Source of the DNA: Paracrocinitomix mangrovi | GTDB taxonomy: Bacteria > Bacteroidota > Bacteroidia > Flavobacteriales_D > Crocinitomicaceae | NCBI RefSeq assembly: GCF_019740355.2 | Contig: NZ_CP091819.1 | Location: forward strand, 3,410,001 to 3,474,000 | Direction of reading: 5' to 3' | DNA length: 64,000 nucleotides | In this document: piece by piece, positions 36,788 through 46,208 of the stretch | Numbering within the stretch: position 1 is the first letter of the stretch | How the letters are laid out: each line of letters opens with the position of its first letter | The notes under the pieces: model-generated | Databases searched by the model: none | Told to the model about the DNA's origin: nothing | Seen by the model: only the letters and a program-made list of their open reading frames with translations | Made by a program: the position numbers and the translations under genes

Positions 36788-37807
36788 ATGGAAGAGATTG
36801 AACACGACATTCAACAAAGAATTTTTAACTCAATAAAATTGCAATTGCCGAAAGGTGATAAATTGTCTCAGGTATTGCAAGATGAATTGCATATTTCACA
36901 AGATGCTTCTTACAGAAGATTAAGAGGTGATGTTCCACTAACTATTTACGAAACAAAAAAGCTTTGCGAAACTTTTGGATTGTCTTTTGATGATTACGGA
37001 ACCCTTCAAAAGGGTAAAGTTCAGTTCTCTTTTAATCCTTTGGCAACAATAGATATGAATTACAAATCATATCTAACCGGATTGAGAGATGGTTTAAAGC
37101 AAATTAGAGAACTTGATGGTGCTCATCTAATAATGACCATCAATGACACACCGCTTTTTCAGGTTTTTAATTTGCCTCACATTACCAGATTCAAGTTCTT
37201 TTTTTGGGCAAAAACTTATCTGCAGATGCCTGAATACAAGGATGAGAAATTTAAAAGAGAAAAGATTGATAAAGAGTCTCTTTCAATAGGAATTGAAGCA
37301 CTGAATTTATACAATGCCATTCCTAGTACAGAAATATATGGTCTTGAAACTTTACGTGGAACATTGAGACAAGTAGAATATTATTTTGATTCGCATTTGT
37401 TTGAAGATCCCACTTATGCCTTGGAGATAATAGATAATTTACAGCAACTGATAGATCACATGAAAGTTCAGGCTGAAAATGGAGCCAAGTTTACAAGAGG
37501 CAACGAACCAATTACCTCAGGAAATGAGTTTAATATGTACATGAATGAAACTTATGTTGCAGATAACACTTATCTCATTAAATGGAATACAGGTTCTGCT
37601 GTTTATATATCACATAATGTGATGAATTATCTGGTAACATTTGACCCATATTATGCTCAGGAAACTGAGCGCATTGTGATGATGCTAAGAGATAACTCAA
37701 GCCTAATTTCAAAAATCAACGCCAAGGAGAGAAACAAGTTCTTCGGGAACTTAGAACGTACAATCCTTAATTTCCGAAGAAAAGTAGAGGCTGAGCTAGA
37801 CTTCTAG
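36788..37807 (+). CDS. Cytoplasmic protein with N-terminal helix-turn-helix
   Basis: A 339-residue protein without signal peptide. Residues about 22-72 fit an XRE-like helix-turn-helix (K-L-S-Q-V-L-Q-D-E-L-H-I-S-Q-D-A-S-Y-R-R-L-R-G, then T-I-Y-E-T-K-K-L-C-E-T-F-G-L-S). The remaining 260 residues are mainly helical and hold F-K-F-F-F-W-A-K-T-Y and Y-V-A-D-N-T-Y-L-I. No known effector domain was recognised. It follows the HldD-like gene by 42 bp and its TAG stop overlaps that of the DUF4139 protein (CTAG at 37804-37807). It is probably a transcription regulator; its signal is unknown. Confidence 0.7.
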   Translation: MEEIEHDIQQRIFNSIKLQLPKGDKLSQVLQDELHISQDASYRRLRGDVPLTIYETKKLCETFGLSFDDYGTLQKGKVQFSFNPLATIDMNYKSYLTGLRDGLKQIRELDGAHLIMTINDTPLFQVFNLPHITRFKFFFWAKTYLQMPEYKDEKFKREKIDKESLSIGIEALNLYNAIPSTEIYGLETLRGTLRQVEYYFDSHLFEDPTYALEIIDNLQQLIDHMKVQAENGAKFTRGNEPITSGNEFNMYMNETYVADNTYLIKWNTGSAVYISHNVMNYLVTFDPYYAQETERIVMMLRDNSSLISKINAKERNKFFGNLERTILNFRRKVEAELDF

Positions 37808-39522
37808 AAAGAAGGAGCTGATATTGATCTATACTTTTTGACTTGAATTTTCTTGTCTTTAGGATATTTCAATGTAAAGCCTAGCTTATATTTTTTAACT
37901 TCTCCAGGTTGCAAGTTTACTTTCCATCTTAATAAGCCTGTGGTCTCATTGTAAATAGCTTCAGAAGTTTCATCAACCGTTACTTGAATATCGCTGTCTT
38001 GTGAAATTGGAATTTGGTCAAATAGATCAATTTCTACTGCAATTTCTCTATTATTTCTAATACTAATCTCATACACATAATTGTCTTTACGATTGTTTCC
38101 AACTACTTTTTTATCACTGAACTCTTCTAGTTTTTTACGCGTGATTACAATTCTGTTATCTCTACCAAAAGAAAGTCTTAATGTATCTCCAACATTTCTA
38201 GTATTGATGTAAGATTGTCCAACATAGGTGTCCGCAAAATAAACGTTAGTAGGACCAGGAACTAAATCCAATTTTTCCCAACCTACAATGTTGGCAAGTA
38301 AAAATGCATCCTTATCTAATTTAGGAACAGCTTTGTGCGAAAAAGTAGCATCTAATTCATTGTCCGCCACTTCAACTAAGTACGGTTTTGAATCTGCCGG
38401 AATAGTATACTTATCGTCAATTTCAAATTCTGTGCTTAGTTCTGACACTTCTATTGTAGTGAATCTCAAATTTGGGTTCTTGTTAAATTGATTAGCACCA
38501 TTTTGAAAATTTTGCTCAGATCCGTCAAATAGTAATCCGCTTAAGTTCATTGATTGAGATGGTGCATTCGCATTTTGATAATATTGTTTAAACTCATTTT
38601 TTTGAGGAACAACGTATTGATTTCCTTTGTAATAATCAGATGATTGTTGATTTAATGAGGCATAATTTAAATACCAAGGACTAAGAACTGGAGCAGAAGC
38701 TGATAGATTTGGATCAGATGTAGACAACGTTAATTTGACATCATTCCAGTCATTACCTGTATTGTTATAAACTTTGGCCTTGTAAGTTAAGTTGATTTTC
38801 CCTTTAACGTCAGCCGCCGAAAGGTCGTAGTTAGCTTGCCATCCGCAATTAGAAACTATGTATTTTATTTCTGTATTTATTGTTTGATCAATATCCGAAT
38901 CTACTATTACAATGATTTGATTGCTTTTAATAGTTTCTTCATAGTTTAACTCTGAAAGCTGATTTTGATATTTGTATTTTAAATCATTGTAGGATTTAAT
39001 TTCATTGTCATACTTGGTCAAAGTTTTGTTGATGGACATTATTCTTTCTCTATAGAAATCGGCCATTGCTCGCAATTCTTCTACCGTTAGATTTTTTTGA
39101 TCTCCTTTGATAGATTTGTTGCTTAGGATTAAGCTTTTTTCTTCTGCATATGCAGATCTTTCATTATTCAAATCAATAACCTTATTGCCTAAAATTTCAA
39201 TTGAGTCTCTAATGGTGGTTATTCTTGGATTGTTTTCTACAAAACTTATGTAATCAACTTCAGCACTAACAGAAACTAAACTTAGCTTCTTATCTGCAGT
39301 AAATTGGCAGCTTTTGTGATCAGCAACTGTACTGATTTGTTTAAAAATCAATTTGTTTCTTCCCTTTTTTACATTGATTTTGGCGTTTCTTGTGATCTCA
39401 CCTCCAGTAATAAAAACGGTTACATTTTTTATGTCACTGCTTATTTTAGTTTCTGTGATTTTTTGTCCAAATGAAAATTGAGTTAAAATCAAGGCTGATA
39501 ATGCTAATGTAAATTGCTTCAT
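37804..39522 (-). CDS. DUF4139 (mucoidy inhibitor MuiA-like) secreted protein
   Basis: A 572-residue protein with a signal peptide (ends F-G-Q). The N-terminal DUF4140-type segment (about 30-130) starts I-K-N-V-T-V-F-I-T-G-G-E-I-T-R and is followed by a coiled coil (about 100-195). The C-terminal DUF4139 beta-rich region (about 205-560) includes Y-I-V-S-N-C-G-W-Q-A-N-Y-D-L and, late, L-R-W-K-V-N-L-Q-P-G-E-V-K-K-Y. Family members include MuiA, linked to mucoidy when overexpressed; the biochemical function is unknown. A strong AT-rich hairpin lies upstream. Confidence 0.9.
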   Translation of the reverse strand: MKQFTLALSALILTQFSFGQKITETKISSDIKNVTVFITGGEITRNAKINVKKGRNKLIFKQISTVADHKSCQFTADKKLSLVSVSAEVDYISFVENNPRITTIRDSIEILGNKVIDLNNERSAYAEEKSLILSNKSIKGDQKNLTVEELRAMADFYRERIMSINKTLTKYDNEIKSYNDLKYKYQNQLSELNYEETIKSNQIIVIVDSDIDQTINTEIKYIVSNCGWQANYDLSAADVKGKINLTYKAKVYNNTGNDWNDVKLTLSTSDPNLSASAPVLSPWYLNYASLNQQSSDYYKGNQYVVPQKNEFKQYYQNANAPSQSMNLSGLLFDGSEQNFQNGANQFNKNPNLRFTTIEVSELSTEFEIDDKYTIPADSKPYLVEVADNELDATFSHKAVPKLDKDAFLLANIVGWEKLDLVPGPTNVYFADTYVGQSYINTRNVGDTLRLSFGRDNRIVITRKKLEEFSDKKVVGNNRKDNYVYEISIRNNREIAVEIDLFDQIPISQDSDIQVTVDETSEAIYNETTGLLRWKVNLQPGEVKKYKLGFTLKYPKDKKIQVKKYRSISAPSF

Positions 39523-39593
39523 AGTTGCTGGATTGAAATTGAAATTTATATTATTTGTGTGAAACAGATACTCTTAACAACATTTTTTAACAA

Positions 39594-39620
39594 GTATTTA
39601 TGATCCACAATCATAAATAC
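39594..39620. promoter_or_regulatory. Perfect 11-bp inverted repeat
   Basis: Arms GTATTTATGAT (39594-39604) and ATCATAAATAC (39610-39620) surround the loop CCACA. It lies 20 bases past the radical SAM stop and 72 bases before the DUF4139 ATG. No T-run follows on the minus strand, so it is a poor rho-independent terminator and could be an operator. Confidence 0.4.
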
Positions 39621-39639
39621 AACTCAATGTATAAAAGGT

Positions 39640-40653
39640 TCAAATCCAAATTTTAGATCCTTCTGAACAGTTTTTACAGATATCAATTTTAGTTCGATCT
39701 TTCCAAACTTGATTTCTGAATTGCTGATAAACATCCGCCTTCCAAATTTTGTTAAATGATTTTTGAGAGATGTTGCCCATATTGTATTTGGCATCTTTGT
39801 CAAAACAGCATGGAACAACTGTTCCATCCCATGTAAATACACAAGAGCTCCACATACGCCAACAAGAGTTTTTATACTTGTTTTTAAGTATGTATTCTCC
39901 CGTTTTAGTTTTTTTGTATCTCGAATAATCAGGGTTTTCAGGTATTAATTCATTGCCAGATTCATAATCGTAAATTTGAATGGTTTTGAAGTTAATTCTG
40001 TCAACACCTAATTTGTTTGAAAGCGCTTTCGCCTCTTCAATTTCATGTTCATTTTGTTTACTTACCAAGAACTGAAAAGTGATAATAGGTAATTTAGATT
40101 TCAATTTTTTTCTTGCAGCAACCAGGTTTTTAGTACCCTCCAGTACTTTGTCTAATTTTCCTTCAATTCTATAGTTTTGGTAAGTTTCTTGCGTGATTCC
40201 ATCTATTGAAATGATAACTTCACTCATTCCTGACTGGACTACTTTTTCTGCAGCTTTTTCACTAATAAAGTGAGCATTTGTAGAAGTAAGAACATAGATG
40301 TTTCTATTGCTTGCTTCTTTTACCAGGTCTAAAAAAAGCGGATTAATAAAAGGCTCACCTTGAAAATAGTAATTGATATATTGAAGATTTTTTCCGAGTC
40401 CGTCTAGAATGTTTTGGTTGACAGATGGTTTTAAATTTCCGGTGGGCCTGGTAAACTGTTTCAAACCTGATGGACACTGTGGACACTTTAGATTGCAGGC
40501 CGTAGTTGGCTCAATAGAAACGGCAATTGGGCTCCCCCAATGTATAGGTTTCTTAGTCAAATTAGTAACAACATATGAAGACTTAAGCAAGAAATAATTC
40601 CATACTCTACCTAAAGTAAGTTGTTTCAGTATTTGTCTGTTTCTAGGGTCCAT
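39640..40653 (-). CDS. Radical SAM/SPASM-domain protein
   Basis: A 337-residue radical S-adenosylmethionine enzyme. The [4Fe-4S] motif C-N-L-K-C-P-Q-C is Cys53, Cys57 and Cys60. A SPASM-type Cys cluster follows at the C-terminus (C-W-R-M-W-S-S-C...V-P-C-C-F-D...C-K-N-C), suggesting auxiliary Fe-S cluster(s). The core has the barrel segments N-Y-Y-F-Q-G-E-P and V-I-I-S-I-D-G-I-T. Substrate unknown: no precursor peptide gene is adjacent, so peptide maturation is only one option. It stands alone, with an inverted repeat downstream. Confidence 0.9.
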   Translation of the reverse strand: MDPRNRQILKQLTLGRVWNYFLLKSSYVVTNLTKKPIHWGSPIAVSIEPTTACNLKCPQCPSGLKQFTRPTGNLKPSVNQNILDGLGKNLQYINYYFQGEPFINPLFLDLVKEASNRNIYVLTSTNAHFISEKAAEKVVQSGMSEVIISIDGITQETYQNYRIEGKLDKVLEGTKNLVAARKKLKSKLPIITFQFLVSKQNEHEIEEAKALSNKLGVDRINFKTIQIYDYESGNELIPENPDYSRYKKTKTGEYILKNKYKNSCWRMWSSCVFTWDGTVVPCCFDKDAKYNMGNISQKSFNKIWKADVYQQFRNQVWKDRTKIDICKNCSEGSKIWI

Positions 40654-40808
40654 TTACACGGTAAACTTACAACATAAAAAGGGTTGATTTTGAGGAAAAT
40701 TGAAATTTTATGTTGCTGTATAGTTAAGAGAATATTAGGTGAGTGTGGTTAAAAATTTAACAACCGACTGTTTTATCAGGTTTCTTTTTCGTAAATTAGC
40801 TACGCTTA

Positions 40809-42545
40809 ATGAAAAAATATACCTTAATCATGAAGAAAATTTTACTATTATTTAGTGTATTACTTGCAGCTGCAATTACAAATGCGCAAGTAATTTTTTA
40901 TGTTGAAGCACCTTCATCAAATGAAGGAAACTACGACATGACTTATGCATCAGGAACTTCTTGGGGTTCACCTGATATGACTGACCCTGCAAACTCTGTA
41001 ACAGGAGAGCTTTGTATGGCAGATGACGGAACTGCAGGAGACTCTTTAGCTTGTAATGCAGTTGTAAATAACTTAACCGGAAAAGTTGCTTGTCTGTACA
41101 GAGGTAGCTGTGAGTTTGGAGTGAAAGCTTTGAATGCACAAAATGCCGGAGCAATTGCAGTTATCATTATTAACAATATTCCTGGATCTCCGGTTGGAAT
41201 GAATGGAGGTACTCAAGGTACTAACGTTAATATTCCGGTTATTATGATCTCTGATGTGGCTGGTGCTACTTTGAAAGCAGAAATGGAAGCTTGTAGTGGT
41301 ACAACTGTATTTATCGGTTCAAAAACCGGTTATTATGCAAACGACTTAGGATTTTATCCTGAGCATGTATTGAGAGCAGAGAACTTTGGTAATATCCAGG
41401 AGTTGTCTCAAAATGCTTCAGAATTTTCTGTAGAGTTGGGAGCTTGGGTAATTAACTATGGATCTGATCCTCAGACAAATGTTGTGTTATCAGCAACTGT
41501 AGATAACGGTTCAAATCTTTACACAAATTCTGGAACTGCTATTGCAACTTTAGCTTCTGGAGATTCTGCATTTGTTAGTTTGCCTACATTCTCGCAATCT
41601 ACTTATGCAAATGGATATTATAATGTAGTTTATACAATTACATCTGATCAAACTGAAGATTTCCCAGATGATAATACACAGAATGCTGATTTTATGATGA
41701 GTGATTCATTGTTCTCTTATTCAAGAATCAATACTTCTACAAATCACCCTGAAGCTGTAGCTTATTATAGATCTTCTGATGCAGTTTCATCAAATTCAGG
41801 ATGTTTGGCTTTTAGAGATCCTAACGCATCAAGAGTAGCTATTAAAGGGATGACATTCTCTGGAACAACTTCTCAAAATCCAAATCCAACTTCTATTGAT
41901 GGTGAGTATGTACAAGTTTTTGCGTACGAGTGGAATGATGTATTTACAGATTTAAATGATGCCAATTATGCGGTTTCAAACTTAAATCAAATTGCAAGTG
42001 CTGAGTATATCTATACTGCCGATTTGCAACAAGAGCAAATTTATGTTGATTTTGAATCTCCGGTTTTATTGATAGATGATCAAAGATATTTATTCTGTTT
42101 TGTTCACTATGGTGAAAATGTTTACTCAGGATATGATACAGAAATTGATTATAACTGGAATTTAGAAACTTATTTGCAACCACAATTCCCTGGTGAGTCT
42201 GATGGTAGCTGGTTTGCAACTGGTTTTGGAACAGATATCGTTCCTGCTTTGACTGTGAACATGTTTGCAACTGCAGTAGGAATTGAAGAGGAAACAGCTA
42301 ACGATAACATATTAGCTTATCCAAATCCTGCAAATGTTGAGGTTAACATCCCAATGGGTGAAAATTACGGAGCAATTGCATTAACTATTACAGATATGGC
42401 TGGTAAAGTTATTAGCACTCAAAATATTGAGATGCAAGGACCAGTATTGAAAGTTGATGTTTCTTCATTGGCGTCTGGAACTTATTTGTTCAACGTATTA
42501 CACGGAGATGAGAATGAAGTGATGACTATCAGTATCGCAAAATAA
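40809..42545 (+). CDS. Secreted PA-domain protein with type-A T9SS sorting domain
   Basis: A 578-residue secreted protein. A second ATG at 40830 gives the neater signal peptide MKKILLLFSVLLAAAITNAQ and may be the true start. A protease-associated (PA) domain occupies about 30-165 (G-K-V-A-C-L-Y-R-G-S-C-E-F-G-V-K-A-L-N-A-Q-N-A-G-A is its core). No peptidase domain follows: the middle is beta-rich and of unknown fold, and the last 80 residues are a type-A sorting domain (A-Y-P-N-P-A-N...G-T-Y-L-F-N-V). PA domains here probably bind substrate or partners. A rho-independent terminator follows the stop. Confidence 0.88.
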   Translation: MKKYTLIMKKILLLFSVLLAAAITNAQVIFYVEAPSSNEGNYDMTYASGTSWGSPDMTDPANSVTGELCMADDGTAGDSLACNAVVNNLTGKVACLYRGSCEFGVKALNAQNAGAIAVIIINNIPGSPVGMNGGTQGTNVNIPVIMISDVAGATLKAEMEACSGTTVFIGSKTGYYANDLGFYPEHVLRAENFGNIQELSQNASEFSVELGAWVINYGSDPQTNVVLSATVDNGSNLYTNSGTAIATLASGDSAFVSLPTFSQSTYANGYYNVVYTITSDQTEDFPDDNTQNADFMMSDSLFSYSRINTSTNHPEAVAYYRSSDAVSSNSGCLAFRDPNASRVAIKGMTFSGTTSQNPNPTSIDGEYVQVFAYEWNDVFTDLNDANYAVSNLNQIASAEYIYTADLQQEQIYVDFESPVLLIDDQRYLFCFVHYGENVYSGYDTEIDYNWNLETYLQPQFPGESDGSWFATGFGTDIVPALTVNMFATAVGIEEETANDNILAYPNPANVEVNIPMGENYGAIALTITDMAGKVISTQNIEMQGPVLKVDVSSLASGTYLFNVLHGDENEVMTISIAK

Positions 42546-42565
42546 TTTTAATCTTATTTGATAAG

Positions 42566-42596
42566 AGCCTCAAGGATTTCCTTGGGGCTTTTTTTT
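42566..42596 (+). terminator. Rho-independent terminator of the PA-domain gene
   Basis: Arms AGCCTCAAGG (42566-42575) and CCTTGGGGCT (42580-42589) pair with one wobble around a 4-base loop, and eight T residues follow. It begins 21 bases after the stop. Confidence 0.9.
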
Positions 42597-42821
42597 GCAC
42601 CTTACTTTTAGTAATGATAAAGTTCTGTTGATATAACTGTTCAGATAATTGTCATCTTATTTCAATAGAAGTTAAGAGATCGAATAGGGCAGTAGTAGTA
42701 TACCCAAACAAGTGTTTTTTTCCCTTTAAGTGATTTTGACAATTGTCTTTTATCCTGTAGTGGTTCATAAGATGGATAGAGGTGATAGCATCAAATAGCT
42801 ATTTACATACAGGTTTAAAAT
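42597..42821. other. Intergenic region between two convergent T9SS genes
   Basis: The gap between stops runs 42546-42875 and holds the two terminators. The 225 bases between them contain only short palindromes (GACAATTGTC; AAATAGCTATTT at 42793-42804). I see no ORF, tRNA or other RNA gene here. Confidence 0.5.
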
Positions 42822-42852
42822 AAAAAAACCGTCACCCAATTAAGGATGACGG
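42822..42852 (-). terminator. Rho-independent terminator of the protease gene
   Basis: On the minus strand CCGTCATCC pairs with GGGTGACGG (one wobble) around a 6-base loop, followed by seven T residues. It starts about 24 bases after the protease stop at 42876. Confidence 0.9.
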
Positions 42853-42875
42853 CTAAAAAACTAATTTAAACTAAG

Positions 42876-45800
42876 TTATTTCTGGTTTAGTAATGGTAGT
42901 GTAGTAGTATTTTCTCCGTCAGTAAGCTGAACGAAATAAGTTCCGTTAGCCTTATTGCTGATGTCCAATGTCACAATTTGCTGACCGTTAGTTTGCTTTT
43001 CTATAATAATTCTTCCTGTAACATCTAATACTCTAACAACAGCATTTGATTCATTGTTGGCTAGTTTGATGTTAAAGATTCCATTGGCTGGATTTGGATA
43101 AATTACAAAATTAAGTTGATTGGTCTCAAATCCTAATTGTGAACTTACTTCAATGCCATTGATGGTGTATGTACAACCGTTTGCATCCGTAACTGTCACT
43201 GAATACGTTCCAGAAACTAAGTTAGTTGGATCTTCAACTGTTGATGAATAACTGTTAGGTCCTGTCCAACTATAAGAGTAAGGTGCAGTTCCGCCAGTAA
43301 CAGTTAGATTGATTGAACCATCATTTCCTGAAATTTCATCATTGGTAGTGTATGTCCCTGAAATGGCAGTAGGTTCTCCTACTGTTGCACTAACAGATCC
43401 TGTACATCCATTAGCATCTTGTACAGTTATTAGGTGAGTACCAGTAGCCAGATTTGTAAATACGTTATTGCTTTGAGGTCCTGCACCAATATTATAAGTA
43501 TATGGTCCTGTTCCGTTAGTAGGAGTAACATCAATTGATCCATCTGCACCATCAGCACAGCTAACATCAGTAACTACAGTTGTGGATGTAATTCCGGCAC
43601 CTGTAGAGATGGTTACATTGCTTTCAGTGAATTGACATCCATTTGCATCTTCTACAACCACACAATAATTACCTGTTGGTACAGCTGTGAAAACGTTTGA
43701 TGCTTGAAATGATGTTCCACAATCAGTGCTATATAAATAAGCAGTTGTTCCCCCAGAGGCATTAACTGTAATACTTGCGTCGTTTGATCCAGGGCATGCT
43801 TCATCTTGAGCAGTAACTGTAGCAGTTAATGCTGTTGGTCCTCCTAGCGTAACATCAATTGTATTTGTACAGGCATTATTATCTACTACAGTAATTGTAT
43901 AAATGCCTGGGGTAAGATTATTGAATGTTCCTGTTCCTTGAGCGCCAGATCCAATATCATATGTAAATGGTGCGTCACCGCCTGTTACATTTACAGTAAT
44001 TGAACCTGTATTGTCTCCAGAACAAGCTTCTTCTGTAGTTGAAGAACTTAAAGTACCACTACATGGGGTAACAACACAAAAGTTATTTGTTTCTGATGAA
44101 CCAAAATCTGAATTGGCAGCAACAATACTTGCAAGCGTATCAGAAGTATTATCTTGTGTAATCATATAATCTCCATCAACTGTACATGAAGACCATTGAG
44201 AACCATTCATACCATCACCAAAACTGTCATAAATAATAAAATCATAACATCCCGGATCTAAACATAAGTTTTCAATAATTTGTTCTCCTCCACTTACGTC
44301 AGAATAAGGTCCACCACTTGCTAAAACTGTAGCATTGATATCTACAATTTCCCAAGTAGTTTCAGATCCCCAGCAATCAGTATTAAGTTCAACTGTAACG
44401 GGCTGACCGTTAACAATTGCAAAATAGTTACTGCTTGATGCATCATTTCCAGTGTTTGAATCAGTAGTGCCATTAGGAGATGTAGTAGAAGCGTTAAATG
44501 TATGCGCTCCTGCAGTTGTTGTCATGTTAGGTAAAGTTACATCTACACTTGCTCCGGCCGCCAGGTTTCCTGTCCATGCTAAAGTATTGTTTGTACCTCC
44601 GTCAATATCAAAATTAATTGTAACAGATGTTAAGGCATTGGTCCCATAATTTCTCAATGTTACAATTGGGTCAAAACTAGAAGAACAAAACGTTCCTACA
44701 GGATCTACAATTGCCATGATTCCGGCATCATCCGGCATTGATGGAGCGTTAGGGTCATACCCGTCATTGGTAGTAGTTGATCCACAGCTTCCGGGTGCTA
44801 AGTAAGTACTTAATCCTAATCCCCAGGAAACTCCAATTCTTCCATAATAGTCTGGTTGATTATTATCTGTAGTTCCTGAACAAGCAGCTCCACCACCAAA
44901 CAATTGACCTATGATTCTACCATTTTGATCAAATAAGGGTGAACCAGATGATCCAGGTTCTGTAACACCTTGATCCCAATTCGCAATTTGCCAACAAGCA
45001 GCTCCATTCCATGGAGTTTGTGTAAGAGCATTTGCTTCCTGACATATTTTTTTTACGTCTCCTGATGGATGGTGAATACCAGTTCCAGTTGTAACTGTAT
45101 TAGCATCAGAATTATCCCATCCTGCATAAAATAAATTCCAGTTTTGGGCATCTGTCAGAGTCATATTGTCAATATTTAACAAGGCAAAATCAGATCCGCC
45201 GTTATTGGTAAGAACAGTGGCTCCATTTGCAGTTTGATCATAAGGAGGTCCTGGATCCGTACTTCCGGCAGTTGTAGCACAAGACTCAGTGCCCGGAGGG
45301 CTTTCCCAGTTAAATCTAAATGCCCAGCTACCTGTGTTACCACCTAAACAGTGATTTGCAGTTAAAAAATAGGGAGTTCCATCATCACATGTATTATTGA
45401 TTAAAGCACCTGTGCAAATACCACTTCCGCTAACTACGATCATAGCAACTGATCTAATTTGGTCTCCCCAACTTGCGCCTAGAGGACAATTAACATCAAT
45501 GTTGCAATCTCCTGAAGAGTTTAAAGCTTTTTGAAGCAAATCATTTTGAATGGTTTTTAAACTTCTATAACCATGCACAACGTCAGTAATAGTAAAGCTT
45601 CCCTGACCTGATACTTCTGCCGGTTCAAAATATTCAACTATAATTTCTTCACCAATGATCAATTCGGTTCCTAATAGTCCATCATTTCGATTATTTCGGC
45701 TTGTATAAGCCCCAACTCTATTAGTTTGATCTTTATCATACAAATACAAATATGCCCCTTTTGGCAGATTAAAATTCTCTAATAAAAGGTTGACAGTTAA

Positions 45801-46112
45801 TGCGTTTGGACATTTTATTCCTAATTGCCAAACTCTGTCTCCATTTGGTAATGTCGTCCAATGACCGCTCGAATTTAGATCATAGCTTACTGCATATTTA
45901 TAACCAAATCGCCAAGGTTGATCTTTAAATTGGTCATTAACAACATCTTCTGCATCAATTGCTACCTGATCATAACCAGGCATTATTTGTACAGGAACAT
46001 TTTTTGAGTCAAGTTTACCTTTCCAGGCAATTGGTCCGCCCATATCGGTTACTTGAGCAAATGAATTAACTAGGAAGCCAAGAATGGCCACCATGGAGTA
46101 GATTTTCTTCAT
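42876..46112 (-). CDS. Trypsin-like (lysyl endopeptidase-type) T9SS-secreted protease
   Basis: A 1078-residue secreted serine protease (S1 family) from the ATG at 46112; a TTG extension to 46148 is unlikely. The signal peptide ends S-F-A-Q. A propeptide-like region runs to about 200, then the catalytic domain has His254 (T-A-N-H-C), Asp308 (G-S-D-F-A-L-L) and Ser391 (G-S-S-G-S-P-L-F), matching the triad spacing of Achromobacter-type lysyl endopeptidases. An Ig-like region, a domain near 560-690, four SprB-type repeats (about 690-990) and a type-A sorting domain (I-Y-P-N-P-A-N-G) follow. Specificity for Lys is inferred from the subfamily, not shown. The exact -7 box is at 46136-46143. Confidence 0.92.
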   Translation of the reverse strand: MKKIYSMVAILGFLVNSFAQVTDMGGPIAWKGKLDSKNVPVQIMPGYDQVAIDAEDVVNDQFKDQPWRFGYKYAVSYDLNSSGHWTTLPNGDRVWQLGIKCPNALTVNLLLENFNLPKGAYLYLYDKDQTNRVGAYTSRNNRNDGLLGTELIIGEEIIVEYFEPAEVSGQGSFTITDVVHGYRSLKTIQNDLLQKALNSSGDCNIDVNCPLGASWGDQIRSVAMIVVSGSGICTGALINNTCDDGTPYFLTANHCLGGNTGSWAFRFNWESPPGTESCATTAGSTDPGPPYDQTANGATVLTNNGGSDFALLNIDNMTLTDAQNWNLFYAGWDNSDANTVTTGTGIHHPSGDVKKICQEANALTQTPWNGAACWQIANWDQGVTEPGSSGSPLFDQNGRIIGQLFGGGAACSGTTDNNQPDYYGRIGVSWGLGLSTYLAPGSCGSTTTNDGYDPNAPSMPDDAGIMAIVDPVGTFCSSSFDPIVTLRNYGTNALTSVTINFDIDGGTNNTLAWTGNLAAGASVDVTLPNMTTTAGAHTFNASTTSPNGTTDSNTGNDASSSNYFAIVNGQPVTVELNTDCWGSETTWEIVDINATVLASGGPYSDVSGGEQIIENLCLDPGCYDFIIYDSFGDGMNGSQWSSCTVDGDYMITQDNTSDTLASIVAANSDFGSSETNNFCVVTPCSGTLSSSTTEEACSGDNTGSITVNVTGGDAPFTYDIGSGAQGTGTFNNLTPGIYTITVVDNNACTNTIDVTLGGPTALTATVTAQDEACPGSNDASITVNASGGTTAYLYSTDCGTSFQASNVFTAVPTGNYCVVVEDANGCQFTESNVTISTGAGITSTTVVTDVSCADGADGSIDVTPTNGTGPYTYNIGAGPQSNNVFTNLATGTHLITVQDANGCTGSVSATVGEPTAISGTYTTNDEISGNDGSINLTVTGGTAPYSYSWTGPNSYSSTVEDPTNLVSGTYSVTVTDANGCTYTINGIEVSSQLGFETNQLNFVIYPNPANGIFNIKLANNESNAVVRVLDVTGRIIIEKQTNGQQIVTLDISNKANGTYFVQLTDGENTTTLPLLNQK

Positions 46113-46135
46113 GAGGTTATTGTTTTTTGAGAATA

Positions 46136-46143
46136 CAAAAATA
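46136..46143 (-). promoter_or_regulatory. -7 promoter box for the protease gene
   Basis: The minus strand reads TATTTTTG, exact to TAnnTTTG, 23 bases upstream of the ATG at 46112. The nearest -33 TTG is closer than usual. Confidence 0.45.
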
Positions 46144-46208
46144 CGCAAAAAAAATCAAAACGCATTTCGAGTTGTTAAAATATAAACAACTAGATTGGGC
46201 TAAATCGT

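Noticed and set aside
42597-42821. Possible small RNA between the two terminators
   Set aside because: No promoter-like box or stable fold beyond short palindromes was seen.
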